The position numbers were made by a program, and so were the translations under genes. Of a DNA stretch of 64,000 nucleotides, positions 50,922-60,117 are shown piece by piece. How positions within the stretch are numbered: the stretch's first letter is position 1; each line of letters starts with the position of its first letter. The notes beneath the pieces are model-generated. The model ran no database searches and was not told where the DNA came from. It worked only from the letters and a program-made list of their open reading frames with translations. Source of the stretch: UBA8231 sp036011085 (GTDB lineage Bacteria; Latescibacterota; UBA2968; UBA8231); contig DASCMS010000103.1 in the NCBI GenBank assembly GCA_036011085.1, positions 27,528-91,527 of the forward strand. Direction: 5' to 3'.

Positions 50922-51514
50922 TCACCATCGACGACATCGCCGCCGGCCTGGCGGGACGGTCTCCGGAGCGGGTCGATCCTGGCACTGAGGGTGACGCCGC
51001 TGTGGCCGTCATCCTGCACGAAGCAGCCGGCGACACCAGATTGCTCATCATCGAGCGTGCCCGGCACGACGGCGACCCGTGGTCGGGTGACCTCGCCTTC
51101 CCCGGTGGCCGAATCGATCCCGGGGATGCCGACGAACAGGCAGCCGCCACACGCGAGACCTTCGAAGAGGTGGGCCTGGACCTGTCCGGGGCGCGCTTTC
51201 TCGGCCGCCTCGATGATCGACCGGCCCGCATTCTGCCCATGACGATCAGCGCCTTCGTCTACGCTGTGAGCGATGCCCCCGATCTGACGCTGTCGGACGA
51301 GGTATTCGATGCCTTCTGGGTTCCCGTCGCCCATCTGCTCGACGACACGAGACACTGCCGGCACGAGTTGCAGAACGACTCCGACCTCCGGCGCTTCCCC
51401 GCCATTGACCTTCTCGGTCCAGGCAAGCCATTGCTCTGGGGCGTCACCTACTTCTTCCTTTGTGCGCTGCTGCGCGACGTCGGCCACGAACTGCCGTCGT
51501 CCGCGCCGGCCTGA
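50918..51514 (+). CDS. Nudix hydrolase, CoA-pyrophosphatase-like
   Basis: A 198-residue Nudix protein. The box reads GGRIDPGDADEQAAATRETFEEVGL, in which REx2EE is intact and the first Glu is replaced by Asp, as is common in the NudL/CoA-diphosphatase group. WSGDLAFPGG precedes it, matching the CoA-type SGHVAFPGG block. It would cleave CoA or similar nucleoside diphosphates in the cytoplasm. TTG 50918 overlaps the phosphatase stop. Confidence 0.83.
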   Translation: MITIDDIAAGLAGRSPERVDPGTEGDAAVAVILHEAAGDTRLLIIERARHDGDPWSGDLAFPGGRIDPGDADEQAAATRETFEEVGLDLSGARFLGRLDDRPARILPMTISAFVYAVSDAPDLTLSDEVFDAFWVPVAHLLDDTRHCRHELQNDSDLRRFPAIDLLGPGKPLLWGVTYFFLCALLRDVGHELPSSAPA

Positions 51515-51543
51515 TCCACACTCACCTATCCGGGATCCAGACC

Positions 51544-52926
51544 ATGCCCACCGAACCCATCACTCTCGGCAGTCGTCGCGAACTCTTCATCGACGGCTTC
51601 CTCATCGATCGTCTCGACGGGACCCGTCAACGTCTGCATCAGCCGGAGCGGCGCGGCTATGTGCTCGAGGTACAGCCGCCGAACGAAAACGCCTGCACCG
51701 CCTGCTACAACCTGGTCGACGACGGTGATGGCGGTCTCTTCCTCTACTATCGTGGCTTCTATCCCATCGGCGAGGCCTACGCCGACCACCACGAGCGGCA
51801 GACCTGCAATGTCGCTCTGAGCTACGATGGGGTACACTTCCACCGACCCCGGCTGGGTCTGTTCCCGGAGGCGGTCGGGGGTGAGGGTGGCATCGCCCCG
51901 AACACTGTCTGGCATGGCTACGAGGCGCACAACTTCTGCGTCTGCCTCGATCGCAACCCGAAGGCCGACCCGGAGGCGCGCTTCAAGGCCGTGGGCGGCG
52001 GCGCCAAGAATCGTCTCTATGGCTTCCGCTCGGCCGACGGCATCCACTGGGAGCGCCTGCAGGCCGACCCCCTCGCGGTGGAGGGCGCCTTCGACTCCGT
52101 CAACGTGCCTCTGTGGGACGCCCACGCCGGCTGCTACCGTTTGTTCAGCCGCTTTTTCTATGAGCAGGACGGGAAGCGCATTCGGGCCATTCAGAGCTGC
52201 ACCTCCGATGACTTCGTGCACTGGACGAAACCGGAACCCCACCACTACGACGACGGTGTGCCGCTGGAGCAGTTCTACACCAACGCCACCGTTCCCTGTC
52301 CCGGGGCGGAGCACATCCTGCTGTCCTTCCCCATGCGCTTCCTGCCGGAGCGCACCCTCGACACGGAGGGTATGGACTATCCCCAGGACGGCCTGTCCGA
52401 TGCGGTCTTCATGAGCAGCCGCGACGGAGTCCATTGGGACCGTACCTTCCGCCAGGCCTGGCTGCGCCCCGGGCGCGAGCAGCGCAACTGGACCCATCGC
52501 AACCAGACCACCGCCGTGGGCATCATCGATACGGGTGAGGGCGAGTGGTCCATGTATATGGCCGAACACTACGGCTGGAACGACAACCGCCTGCGTCGTG
52601 TCACCGTCCGGCCCTGGGGCTTCGCCTCGGTGTGTGCCGATGTGGTCGGGGAAGCCCTGACGAAACCCTTCACCTTTGAAGGCGATCGCCTGCTGCTCAA
52701 CTACGCCACCTCCGCCGCCGGCTCGGTGCGCATCGAAGTCCAGGAGGCAGACGGCTCGCCCATTCCCGGATTCACCCTCGACGCGGCTCAACCCCTGTAC
52801 GGTGACCAGATCGAGGACGCGGCTCGCTGGCAGGACGGCGCGGATGTATCCGGCCTTCAGGGACGTGTCGTGCGCCTGCGCCTCGCTCTCGAAGACGCCG
52901 ACCTGTTCTCCCTGCGATTTGCCTGA
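51544..52926 (+). CDS. GH43/GH32-like five-bladed propeller protein
   Basis: A 460-residue protein with no signal peptide. ELFIDGFLIDRLDGTRQRLHQPE, LALSYDGVHFHRP, GFRSADGIHWERLQADP, FMSSRDGVHWDRTF and FSRFFYEQDGKRIRAIQSCTS show repeated sugar-hydrolase propeller blades with 'DG(V/I)HW' turns. The C-terminal 90 residues form a small beta domain (GDRLLLNYATSAAGSVRIEVQEADG). It is probably a glycosidase or glycoside phosphorylase relative; the substrate is unknown. ATG 51544 was chosen as the first Met of a normal-looking start. Confidence 0.72.
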   Translation: MPTEPITLGSRRELFIDGFLIDRLDGTRQRLHQPERRGYVLEVQPPNENACTACYNLVDDGDGGLFLYYRGFYPIGEAYADHHERQTCNVALSYDGVHFHRPRLGLFPEAVGGEGGIAPNTVWHGYEAHNFCVCLDRNPKADPEARFKAVGGGAKNRLYGFRSADGIHWERLQADPLAVEGAFDSVNVPLWDAHAGCYRLFSRFFYEQDGKRIRAIQSCTSDDFVHWTKPEPHHYDDGVPLEQFYTNATVPCPGAEHILLSFPMRFLPERTLDTEGMDYPQDGLSDAVFMSSRDGVHWDRTFRQAWLRPGREQRNWTHRNQTTAVGIIDTGEGEWSMYMAEHYGWNDNRLRRVTVRPWGFASVCADVVGEALTKPFTFEGDRLLLNYATSAAGSVRIEVQEADGSPIPGFTLDAAQPLYGDQIEDAARWQDGADVSGLQGRVVRLRLALEDADLFSLRFA

Positions 52927-54094
52927 GGCCGAAAGCGGAGGCTTCCGGCCTCTCGGGCAAATCCGCCTGCAACGGGCCCGGTTCGTCGCCCGTCCGAACC
53001 GGTTTCTGATCCATGGCCGTCTGCGTTCAGGGGAACTCATCGAGGCCTTTCTGCCGAACCCGGGGCGCATGGACGAGATGCTCTTCCCGGACACGGAACT
53101 TACCGTGACCCGGGCGGTTCCCGGTCCGACGCGACGCACCGAATGGACCTGTGTCGGCCTCGAGCTCAACGGCGAGCCCATCTTCCTCGATACGCACCGC
53201 ACCAATGCGGTGGCCCGGCACCTCATCGAGGCGCGGCGCATTCCGTCTCTGCGCGGCTGGCGTATCGCCGGCGCCGAGGTCACCGTGGGCCGCAGCCGCT
53301 TCGACTTCCTCCTCGAGCGTGGTCGTCAGCGACTGTGGCTGGAGGTGAAGTCCTGCACCCTCTTCGGCAACGGCAGTGCCATGTTTCCCGACGCGGTCAC
53401 CGAACGCGGCCGGCGCCACCTGGAGGAACTGGCTCACCTGCGGCAGGCCGGCAACCTGCGCCCCGTCGTTCTCTTCATCGTGCACTCCCTCAAGCCGCGC
53501 TGGTTCCTGCCCGATTACCATACCGACCTGGCTTTCAGCCGCACCTTCCTCGCAGTGAAGCCCCACGTACGCGTGCTGCCTGTCGCCGTCGGCTGGAACC
53601 GGGACTTCTCGCTGCAGGATGAGACCCGCCTGCTGCGGATTCCCTGGCGCCACCTGCGACGGGAAGCCGAGGATCGCGGCGCCTATCTCTTCCTCCTGCG
53701 CCTGGCGGCGAAGCGGCGGCTGCAGATTGGCCACTTCGGCGAGTTCACCTTCGAAGCCGGCTGGTACATCTACGTCGGCTCGGCCATGGCCGGCCTGACG
53801 GCCCGACTGCGGCGTCACCAGCGTCTCCGCAAGAAGCGCCGCTGGCATATCGACTACCTGCGTCAGGCGGCTGCCGAGGTCGTCCCCCTGCCGATCCGTT
53901 CCTCCCAGCGTCAGGAGTGCGACCTGGCTGCCGACGTGGACCGTCTGTATCCCCTTGCCCTGCCCGGGTTCGGTGCCTCCGACTGCAGCTGCCCGGGGCA
54001 TCTTTTCGGTGCCGGGGAGGCAGCGCCGCTCGATGACCCTGAATTCCATGCCCTGCTGCAGCGATACCGAATGCCGAGTATACTTGCGCCGTGA
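52919..54094 (+). CDS. SfsA / DUF123 (GIY-YIG-like) fusion protein
   Basis: A 391-residue two-domain protein. Residues about 12-235 are SfsA: ARFVARPNRFLIHGRLRSGE, FLPNPGRMDEML, THRTNAVARHLIEARRI, LWLEVKSCTL and MFPDAVTERGRRHLEEL. SfsA is a DNA-binding, nuclease-like fold. Residues about 250-380 are DUF123/GIY-YIG-like: GAYLFLLRLAAKRRLQIG, GWYIYVGSAMAGLTARLRRHQR, RRWHIDYLR and CDLAADVDRLYPLALPGFGASDCSC. The pair suggests DNA processing or repair. TTG 52919 gives a short overlap with the preceding gene; a start a few codons downstream is possible. Confidence 0.82.
   Translation: MPEAESGGFRPLGQIRLQRARFVARPNRFLIHGRLRSGELIEAFLPNPGRMDEMLFPDTELTVTRAVPGPTRRTEWTCVGLELNGEPIFLDTHRTNAVARHLIEARRIPSLRGWRIAGAEVTVGRSRFDFLLERGRQRLWLEVKSCTLFGNGSAMFPDAVTERGRRHLEELAHLRQAGNLRPVVLFIVHSLKPRWFLPDYHTDLAFSRTFLAVKPHVRVLPVAVGWNRDFSLQDETRLLRIPWRHLRREAEDRGAYLFLLRLAAKRRLQIGHFGEFTFEAGWYIYVGSAMAGLTARLRRHQRLRKKRRWHIDYLRQAAAEVVPLPIRSSQRQECDLAADVDRLYPLALPGFGASDCSCPGHLFGAGEAAPLDDPEFHALLQRYRMPSILAP
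54079..54084 (+). promoter_or_regulatory. TATACT -10 box six bases before a GTG start
   Basis: TATACT is followed by six bases and GTG 54091, the same geometry as at 20869 and 60112, so a leaderless message is likely. The -35 position (CTGCAG at 17 bases) is weak. Confidence 0.5.
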
Positions 54095-56496
54095 ACTACG
54101 ATCCCGTCACCAGCGGACTGGCCCGCGTCCAGTCAGAGAGCCACATACCGGCCAGCACCTGGCGCCAGTGGTGTGATCGGCTCGACATCGATCCCGCTCT
54201 CGCCGTCGAGCTGTGGGATGACGTCTGTCACCCCATGATGCTGGCCTCGGGCAAGGCGCCGGACCTGGCCCTCATCCTGCAGCTGCGAGCCGCCCGTCCG
54301 GAGATTTACATCGACGACTTTCGTGACGAGCTGCCCGCCGTCCTGCTGTCGACGACGTTGTGCGATGGTCTGCACGAAGAGGGCCGTGGGGTTGTGCGCG
54401 GCGCCCTGCTGCGGCTCTACCGGTTTCTCGGCGTCAAGACGGGTGAACCCGTGGGTCAGAGCTTCTGCGTCCACGCCGGCAACCTGGCCCTGCTCGAAGG
54501 GGTACTCCCCGACGACCTCACGCTGCCGAAGCTGGTCAAGGTGCTCTGCGCCGAAAAAGGCAGCCTCGAGGATCTCTGTCGACTTGGACGACGAGGGCTG
54601 GGCGAGGACGATCGCGGAATTGCCGTAGCTGCCGCCCTCGACGCCGGACTGGAACTGCTCCACCCCCAGCCACCACCGCCACCCTCAGAGACCGATGCGG
54701 ACGAGGACGACGACGACGGGGATACGCCCCAGGCGGCTGAACCCGGGCCGCAGGAGCTGTACATCCGCACGCTGCGCGACGCTCTCACGATCGTGTACGC
54801 CGACGAGTCCATCGCCGACCCGAAAGAACGGGACGCGAGAATGCAGACGATCGAGGGCTTCAACCCTCTCGGCTCCCGCATCCCGACGATGGAGGAAGCC
54901 AAACGCATGAGCGAGCGCGTCGTCATCGGCGGCGAGGGACGGCAGCGCGCTCTGCAGGGAAGAGGTGGTGGTGGTGGCGCCCCCCGGGCCACCTCAGCGG
55001 GTGGCGGCAGGGCTTCGGTTCGGCCACCCTCGGCATCGGGCGGCGGCTCCACCGCTTCGGTCATCCGACCGACCAGCGCCTCGGCGAAGGCGAGCCCGGC
55101 CGGCGGGGCCAAACCTGCATCTGACGCGGCCGCCGAATCCGAAGCGCCGTCGTCAGACGAGCCGGCGCCGCCAGCACCGGATGCCGATGGCAAACTGCCC
55201 GTACCGATGATCAGCAGAAACGAGCTGGACGAGGCAGTCGACAAGGTGGCCACCGGAATCAACAAGGTCCGCGAACTGGACGAGCGGCTGTATCTCCTGT
55301 TTTGTGAACCGGAGCACGACCTCGACAGCCCCCAAACTCTGGCCGAAGACCTGGTGACGGCGGACTCGTCGGCCGAACAGGCCGGTGTCGCCCTGCGACT
55401 GGCGGCTCAACAGCAGCGCGTGAGATCGATACTCGATCTGCCGCCCGACCGACGACTGAAGGATCGCCGCTTCGACCTGGAGGCGGAGGCCTGGCTGAAC
55501 ACGATCGCCAACTATCGCCGCAGCTTCGACACCGACAGCCGTCAGCTCATCTCCCTGCCGAGGGTGCTCGACTTTGCGGCTGGCGCCCTGGTCCGCATCG
55601 AGGCGCTGCGGGCGGCCGTCGAAATCGTTCGTGATGCCGAGTCCGCCGAGGAAGCGACGGTCGTCGCCGTGTCGCAGTGTTACGAAACGTTGCTCAGTGA
55701 CGTCACCTTCCTCGCCGACAGTGAGGTCATCGCCGCCGCTCGCCAGCGAGCCGACACCGATGCTGAGACCGTACTGGCGGCTGTCGCCGCCGATGCCTGG
55801 ATCGACAAGGTGCGCGCCGCCGCTTTCGACTGGGTAGACACGGTCACCGAGAGCGGCGCCATCGAATCGCTGGATGCCCTGACCGCCTTCCTCGACGAGA
55901 CACCGCTGGCGCTGGACTCGCCGGGAGAGGGAGAGTTTCCCGGTGCGTTCCCCGACGAGCTGGCTGCTGACACCGCCCTGGGTGAGATCGTCGACGCCAC
56001 GCGGACCCATGTAGTGCGCGCCGCCTGGAAGGCTCTGCTCGTCGAGCATCACCCCCGTAAAACGGTGGACAAGCTCGACAGCGATCTGCGGCGCCGGCTG
56101 CGCGGCCACGCCCGCATCACGCCGCGGCGGGAACGACACCAGCGGAATCCCCGGGTCGCCCTGCCGGTGGCCAGCCTCGAACGGCTGTCCGGCAACCCCG
56201 AGCTCAGCCACTACTTCGTCCGCCTCAGCACCGACGGCAAGCTGCTGTTCCTCGAAGACTACGAGGACGGTTCGTACATCGATCTGTACGAGCTCCAGGA
56301 AAGCACGAAGCGGCAGATGCACGCACGCGCCCGGGAACGGGCCCGCGACGGCGCCACGGGAGAATTGCAGACCGGGTCCAGCTACCTGCTGACCGTGGGC
56401 CGCACGAAGAATCCGTTCGCCTCGTCCGAACAGGACGTGCTGGCCGCCTGCGTCGTCGACGACGAGGGCGAACGCGTGACCTTCGACCCCTCCTGA
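54091..56496 (+). CDS. Large protein of unknown function with disordered centre
   Basis: An 801-residue soluble protein. The N-terminal about 185 residues are helical (WCDRLDIDPALAVELWDDVCH and LPKLVKVLCAEKGSLEDLCR). An acidic stretch (DADEDDDDGD) and a Gly/Ser/Pro/Ala linker (about 285-370) follow. The C-terminal part is helical with a basic segment (RRRLRGHARITPRRERHQR) and a final beta region (YFVRLSTDGKLLFLEDYEDGSYIDLYEL). No signal peptide, membrane helix or domain is recognised. GTG 54091 overlaps the SfsA-DUF123 gene, but a -10 box suggests its own promoter too. Confidence 0.75.
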   Translation: MNYDPVTSGLARVQSESHIPASTWRQWCDRLDIDPALAVELWDDVCHPMMLASGKAPDLALILQLRAARPEIYIDDFRDELPAVLLSTTLCDGLHEEGRGVVRGALLRLYRFLGVKTGEPVGQSFCVHAGNLALLEGVLPDDLTLPKLVKVLCAEKGSLEDLCRLGRRGLGEDDRGIAVAAALDAGLELLHPQPPPPPSETDADEDDDDGDTPQAAEPGPQELYIRTLRDALTIVYADESIADPKERDARMQTIEGFNPLGSRIPTMEEAKRMSERVVIGGEGRQRALQGRGGGGGAPRATSAGGGRASVRPPSASGGGSTASVIRPTSASAKASPAGGAKPASDAAAESEAPSSDEPAPPAPDADGKLPVPMISRNELDEAVDKVATGINKVRELDERLYLLFCEPEHDLDSPQTLAEDLVTADSSAEQAGVALRLAAQQQRVRSILDLPPDRRLKDRRFDLEAEAWLNTIANYRRSFDTDSRQLISLPRVLDFAAGALVRIEALRAAVEIVRDAESAEEATVVAVSQCYETLLSDVTFLADSEVIAAARQRADTDAETVLAAVAADAWIDKVRAAAFDWVDTVTESGAIESLDALTAFLDETPLALDSPGEGEFPGAFPDELAADTALGEIVDATRTHVVRAAWKALLVEHHPRKTVDKLDSDLRRRLRGHARITPRRERHQRNPRVALPVASLERLSGNPELSHYFVRLSTDGKLLFLEDYEDGSYIDLYELQESTKRQMHARARERARDGATGELQTGSSYLLTVGRTKNPFASSEQDVLAACVVDDEGERVTFDPS

Positions 56497-56590
56497 GTTT
56501 CCCCCTCAGCCCTGCTCGGGGCCCGAGTTCCCCGGGGGAACCGTGCTGTCATCGGCGCGTCTTAGCCTTCGTAACCTGTTGTTTTTGCAC

Positions 56591-56627
56591 GTGATGCACA
56601 TCACGTCCGCGACGTGACCGCGGTCAC
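56591..56627 (+). promoter_or_regulatory. Two tandem CRP/FNR-type operator sites
   Basis: Two perfect dyads match GTGA-N6-TCAC: 56591-56604 and 56614-56627. Their centres are 23 bases apart, about two helical turns, so two dimers could bind the same face. They lie upstream of the small membrane protein (56690) and sulfatase genes, in a 193-base gap that is otherwise free of genes. Confidence 0.65.
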
Positions 56628-56689
56628 GCCGGGTTTCGGCCTTCCTACCGATCCTAGGTATGAGTGCCCTGAACTTGGAGACTTGACTG

Positions 56690-57016
56690 TTGCTGACAAC
56701 GATATCCATGATCGCCGCCCTGGTAGCCCTGGCGGCGGTGGTCGTGGTCAAGATCCTGACGGTGGAGTTGCTCGCCGCCCATCACCGACGTTTTGCCCGG
56801 CTGCAGGACCAGCTGGACGCGGTGCGCTGTGACCTTCGCGCCGAGTTGAACAGGCACGGTCGCGTGGAACACGAATGGCGTGGACTGGAGCACAAGCGCC
56901 ATCGTGTCAACGTACGCACCGCCCACGCCAGCGAGGAGATCGGACTCTACGAATTCGACGACTCGTGCCGCACGGCACACTTCGATCTGCTCACCAGCCA
57001 CGTGGTGGAACGCTGA
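56690..57016 (+). CDS. Small single-pass membrane protein
   Basis: A 108-residue protein with one N-terminal membrane helix (TTISMIAALVALAAVVVVKIL), a basic helical part (HHRRFARLQDQLDAVRCDLR) and a soluble C-terminus (EIGLYEFDDSCRTAHFDLLT). I recognise no family. TTG 56690 has GGAG about ten bases upstream. It is the first gene after the tandem operator sites, so it may be under CRP/FNR-like control. Confidence 0.6.
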   Translation: MLTTISMIAALVALAAVVVVKILTVELLAAHHRRFARLQDQLDAVRCDLRAELNRHGRVEHEWRGLEHKRHRVNVRTAHASEEIGLYEFDDSCRTAHFDLLTSHVVER

Positions 57017-57027
57017 TCTGAGTGGTC

Positions 57028-57046
57028 CATGGCCAGTCTGGCCATG
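57028..57046. repeat. Inverted repeat between the membrane protein and sulfatase genes
   Basis: CATGGCCA-gtc-TGGCCATG is a perfect 8-bp inverted repeat in the 99-base gap before the sulfatase gene. It may be an operator or an RNA hairpin; no T-run follows. Confidence 0.5.
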
Positions 57047-57115
57047 AGGCCCCCCCTGCCGTAGTCTACCCTCTCCGCCAGTGCTCCAGCGACTGCACAA
57101 TCCGAGGGGGATCTC

Positions 57116-58564
57116 TTGATTGGTCTGACCGGCGCTGACCGCCCCAACATCATTTTCATCATCACCGACCAGCAGCGCTTCGACACGATCAACGCTCTGG
57201 GCTACGGCTACGTTGACACGCCAAACCTCGACCGTCTCGTGCACAGCGGCGTCACCTTCACCGACTGTCACGTCACCGCCGCCTCCTGCGCCCCCTCCCG
57301 GGCCAGCCTGTTCACCGGCTACTACCCGCACACCACCGGCATCCTGAAGAACGCCGACGCCTGGAACCACTCCTGGATCGAACAGCTGCGCGACAGCGGT
57401 TACCGCACGATCAACGTCGGCAAGATGCACAGCTATCCGTACCACACACCCCTCGGTTTCGAGGAGCGCTACGTCGTCGAGAACAAGGACCGCTATCTGG
57501 AAGAGCGCTACTACTTCGACGAGTGGGACAAAGCCCTGCGCGCCCGCGGCATCGTCAAACAGCAGCGCGAGTTCTACCGCAAGAGACCCGACTATGACGA
57601 AAGCCTGGGCGCCTTCACCTGGGACCTGCCCGCCGACACCCATCCCGACAACTTCGTCGGCGACATGGCCACCCACTGGATCCGCACCAAACCGCGGGAC
57701 GAAGAGCGGCCCCTGTTTCTCGAGATCGGCTTTCCGGGACCACACCCGCCGTATGACCCCACCCCGGAGATGGCGCAGAAGTACATGGAGCGCGACGTCC
57801 CCCTGCTGCCGGTGACGCAACAAGAGCTCGACGGTCAGCCGGCGCCCTACAAAGCCATGCGCCAGCACAACACCGAGGTTGACCACGACAGCGTCGTGCA
57901 CCTGCTCGAGCCCACCGAACAACAACGCCGCCGTCAGCGCGCCTACTACATGGCCAACGTCGAGATGATCGACACCAAGGTGGGCGAGATCCTGCGGGCC
58001 CTGGAAGACAAGGGATACCTGGAGAACGCCGTCGTCGTCTTCACCGCCGACCACGGCGACTGCCTCACCGACCACGGCCACAGCCAGAAGTGGACGATGT
58101 ACGACACGATCACACGCATGCCGCTGATCGTCTCGTCGCCAGAACGATTCGCCGGCGATCGGCGTGTCGAGGGCTTGTGTCAGCAGATGGACATCGGTCC
58201 CGCGCTGCTCGAGCTGGCAGGTGTCGAACCCGCCCCGACGATGGAGGCACGCTCGCTGCTGCCGGCACTGAAGGGCGAAGACTGGCAGGCGCGCGAGGTC
58301 GTGTTCGCCGAGCACGGCCGCGACGGCATTCTGCAGAAGACGGAGTTCATGACGATGGTGCGTACGGAAAACTGGAAGCTCGTGCACTTCGTCGACTGTC
58401 CCGAAGGACAGCTCTTCGACCTGCGCAGCGACCCGGACGAGGTCGTCAACCTGTGGGATGACGACTCACATCAGGCGAAGAGGCGCGAGCTGCTCGATGT
58501 GCTGCGAGACTGGCGTATCAGCAGCGACGTACACACGGCGGGCTGGAGTGCTGCCTGGCGCTGA
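57116..58564 (+). CDS. Type I sulfatase
   Basis: A 482-residue sulfatase of the alkaline-phosphatase superfamily. RPNIIFIITDQQRFDTINALG gives the metal-binding Asp, and SCAPSRASLFTG holds the CxPSR site in which Cys58 must become formylglycine. TADHGDCLTDHGHSQKW is the second metal motif. No signal peptide is visible, so it may act inside the cell on imported sulfated sugars. The start TTG 57116 has GAGGGGGA in front. The SUMF1-like protein in this window lacks the usual Cys residues of aerobic FGE near RGGSW, so maturation may depend on a gene elsewhere. Confidence 0.92.
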   Translation: MIGLTGADRPNIIFIITDQQRFDTINALGYGYVDTPNLDRLVHSGVTFTDCHVTAASCAPSRASLFTGYYPHTTGILKNADAWNHSWIEQLRDSGYRTINVGKMHSYPYHTPLGFEERYVVENKDRYLEERYYFDEWDKALRARGIVKQQREFYRKRPDYDESLGAFTWDLPADTHPDNFVGDMATHWIRTKPRDEERPLFLEIGFPGPHPPYDPTPEMAQKYMERDVPLLPVTQQELDGQPAPYKAMRQHNTEVDHDSVVHLLEPTEQQRRRQRAYYMANVEMIDTKVGEILRALEDKGYLENAVVVFTADHGDCLTDHGHSQKWTMYDTITRMPLIVSSPERFAGDRRVEGLCQQMDIGPALLELAGVEPAPTMEARSLLPALKGEDWQAREVVFAEHGRDGILQKTEFMTMVRTENWKLVHFVDCPEGQLFDLRSDPDEVVNLWDDDSHQAKRRELLDVLRDWRISSDVHTAGWSAAWR

Positions 58565-59392
58565 CTACACCCCCAACCCCCTCATCCATTTCAGAAACAA
58601 CGGAAGGATCTCCTCCGGCTCTTCGAGTTCGCCGTGCCAGCGCTTCTCGTGCTCGAACATGACGTAGCCGTCGTACCCGCGTTCTTTCAACAGTTCGAGC
58701 GCCTTGCCGATCGGCAGCTCGCCGGTGCCGGGTGGCACGTAGCGCCAGCCGTCGTTCATGGCGTGTTCATGGGACGCGTCGTCGATGGCGTCCTTGACGT
58801 GCAGGTAGTAGACGCGGTCACCAAACGCCGCCAGAGTATCGGCCGGATCTTCGCCACCCACGCGGGATGTGTGCCCCATATCCCACAGGGCACCGAATTG
58901 TGGCACCGTCACCCGTTCGAGCAGCAGCTTGCAGTCCGCGGATTGTATCCAGTGATCGTGGGTTTCAAAGACCCACTTGAACTGTCCAGCCCCGTCGAGA
59001 TCGAGCACCTGCAGCATCATCTGCTGACCGATGTCGGCCATCTGCTCTTTCGAGTGCCGCGCCGGGTCGCCGCCACCGAACACGCGGATCGTCTCGGTTC
59101 CCAGCTCGGCAGCCACCGGGATCGTCCGCTTCGCCTCCTCCAGGTTGTCCTCACACTTCGAGTCGTCGCACACCTTCAGGCTCGAGCTGATGCCGCATAC
59201 GTGCAGTCCCGCGTCATCGAATCGCGCCTTCGTTGTGGCGATGTCGGTGGTGAACGCCGGCAGCTGCGTGATGTCGATGTCGTCCTGCAGACCGCGGAAG
59301 TCGACGCCATCGAAGCCCATGGCGCTGCCCTGTGCGATGATGGTGCCGAGGTCCCAGGAGGGACAGCCGAGAGTGGTGAAGCTGGTCTTCAT
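58565..59392 (-). CDS. Sugar phosphate isomerase/epimerase (TIM barrel)
   Basis: A 275-residue xylose-isomerase-like TIM barrel (AP endonuclease 2 superfamily). Visible blocks are TTLGCPSWDLGTIIAQGSAMGFDGVDFRG, IRVFGGGDP, FETHDHWIQS (a metal-binding Glu and His), WDMGHTSRVGG, YYLHVKD and YVMFEHEKRW (a second Glu). It is a likely sugar or inositol isomerase. Its 3' end abuts that of the sulfatase gene, so the two are convergent with no gap. Confidence 0.88.
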   Translation of the reverse strand: MKTSFTTLGCPSWDLGTIIAQGSAMGFDGVDFRGLQDDIDITQLPAFTTDIATTKARFDDAGLHVCGISSSLKVCDDSKCEDNLEEAKRTIPVAAELGTETIRVFGGGDPARHSKEQMADIGQQMMLQVLDLDGAGQFKWVFETHDHWIQSADCKLLLERVTVPQFGALWDMGHTSRVGGEDPADTLAAFGDRVYYLHVKDAIDDASHEHAMNDGWRYVPPGTGELPIGKALELLKERGYDGYVMFEHEKRWHGELEEPEEILPLFLKWMRGLGV

Positions 59393-60088
59393 TTGACGCC
59401 CCGTCAGTGGGAGAGTTTGAATGTGATCTCTTGGTCTGCGGGAGTCTCAACCCGCGCGGCTCTCGCACGGCCTGAGCTGGCTGTAACCGCGTAGGGAGGA
59501 AGTCCCATAGTCAGGGAATCTCGACTTGTAGATTCGAGATTTCAAGGTTCCATGGCGAAGGCCCCGGTTGTCCGCTCTGGCGCGGAATACTTCGACCTGG
59601 AGTCGCCGCCGGACCGCGCTCGATTCGCAGAGCCGGTGCTGGCGCTGATGCCCGAATTGCGGCTTCAGATAACGCCGCACCATACGCCGCAGTTCGCCGC
59701 CCCGACGGCCGCGAAAGTGGGTACGTGCTGCCTGGTACAGCGCCTCTTCGCTACGACGGTACAGGGCGCGATCGCTGGGGCGGGTCATGCTGGACTGGAT
59801 TGGCATCTGTCGATCGCGCGATCTGGGCCGGCCTCAGGCTGTCGTTCAACTATATAGGAGCTCTCCCGCTGGAGACTGCAAAGGGCGTGCCCTTTGGAGC
59901 ACCGACTCCAGACCAGCCGAATCCCTGAGAACCACCTCTGGAAAGTGGATCGCACGGCCCATGGCGTGATCTGCATTATTACAACAACGCTCACAGTGCT
60001 CAAAACGCTCATAACTCTGCAAAACGCTCATACGTTCGTGAGCCTAGCGTACAGTCGGGCTAGAGGTGATTATTCTGGTAATTTCGAT
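59393..60088. other. Decayed intergenic region with short direct repeats
   Basis: No intact gene is found here. About 59520-59680 is a remnant of the ATPase gene found downstream (separate entry). On the minus strand a frame from ATG 59788 reads TRPSDRALYRRSEEALYQAA and RGRRGGELRRMVRRYL, then runs antisense through that remnant; it may be the 5' stump of another gene. Three direct repeats AACGCTCA start at 59986, 60004 and 60023, spaced 18 and 19 bases, just upstream of the ATPase promoter. Confidence 0.6.
59520..59680 (+). pseudogene. 5' remnant of an AAA/DUF4143 ATPase gene
   Basis: The segment resembles the region around 60083-60380. A promoter-like part (CTTGTAGATTCGAGAT against TTTGTAAATTCGATAT) is joined by a deletion to codons for VRSGAEYFDLESPPDRAR, and after LAL a second deletion removes the Walker B region before MPEL. 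It then leaves the homology. The Walker A motif is lost, so this copy cannot work. It shows that the ATPase locus has been duplicated and eroded. Confidence 0.8.
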
Positions 60089-60117
60089 TTGTAAATTCGA
60101 TATTACATGGATATATT
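60089..60117 (+). promoter_or_regulatory. Promoter of the ATPase gene, leaderless, with overlapping dyad
   Basis: TTGTAA and TATATT are separated by 17 bases, and six bases follow before GTG 60124. An AT-rich dyad-like element (TTCGATTTGTAAATTCGA, about 60083-60100) overlaps the -35 box and is partly kept in the upstream remnant, so it may be an operator. Confidence 0.7.

Noticed and set aside
59447..59806. Minus-strand frame of 119 codons as an intact gene
   Set aside because: Most of it runs antisense through the ATPase remnant; only the first 45 or so codons from 59788 could be original coding sequence.
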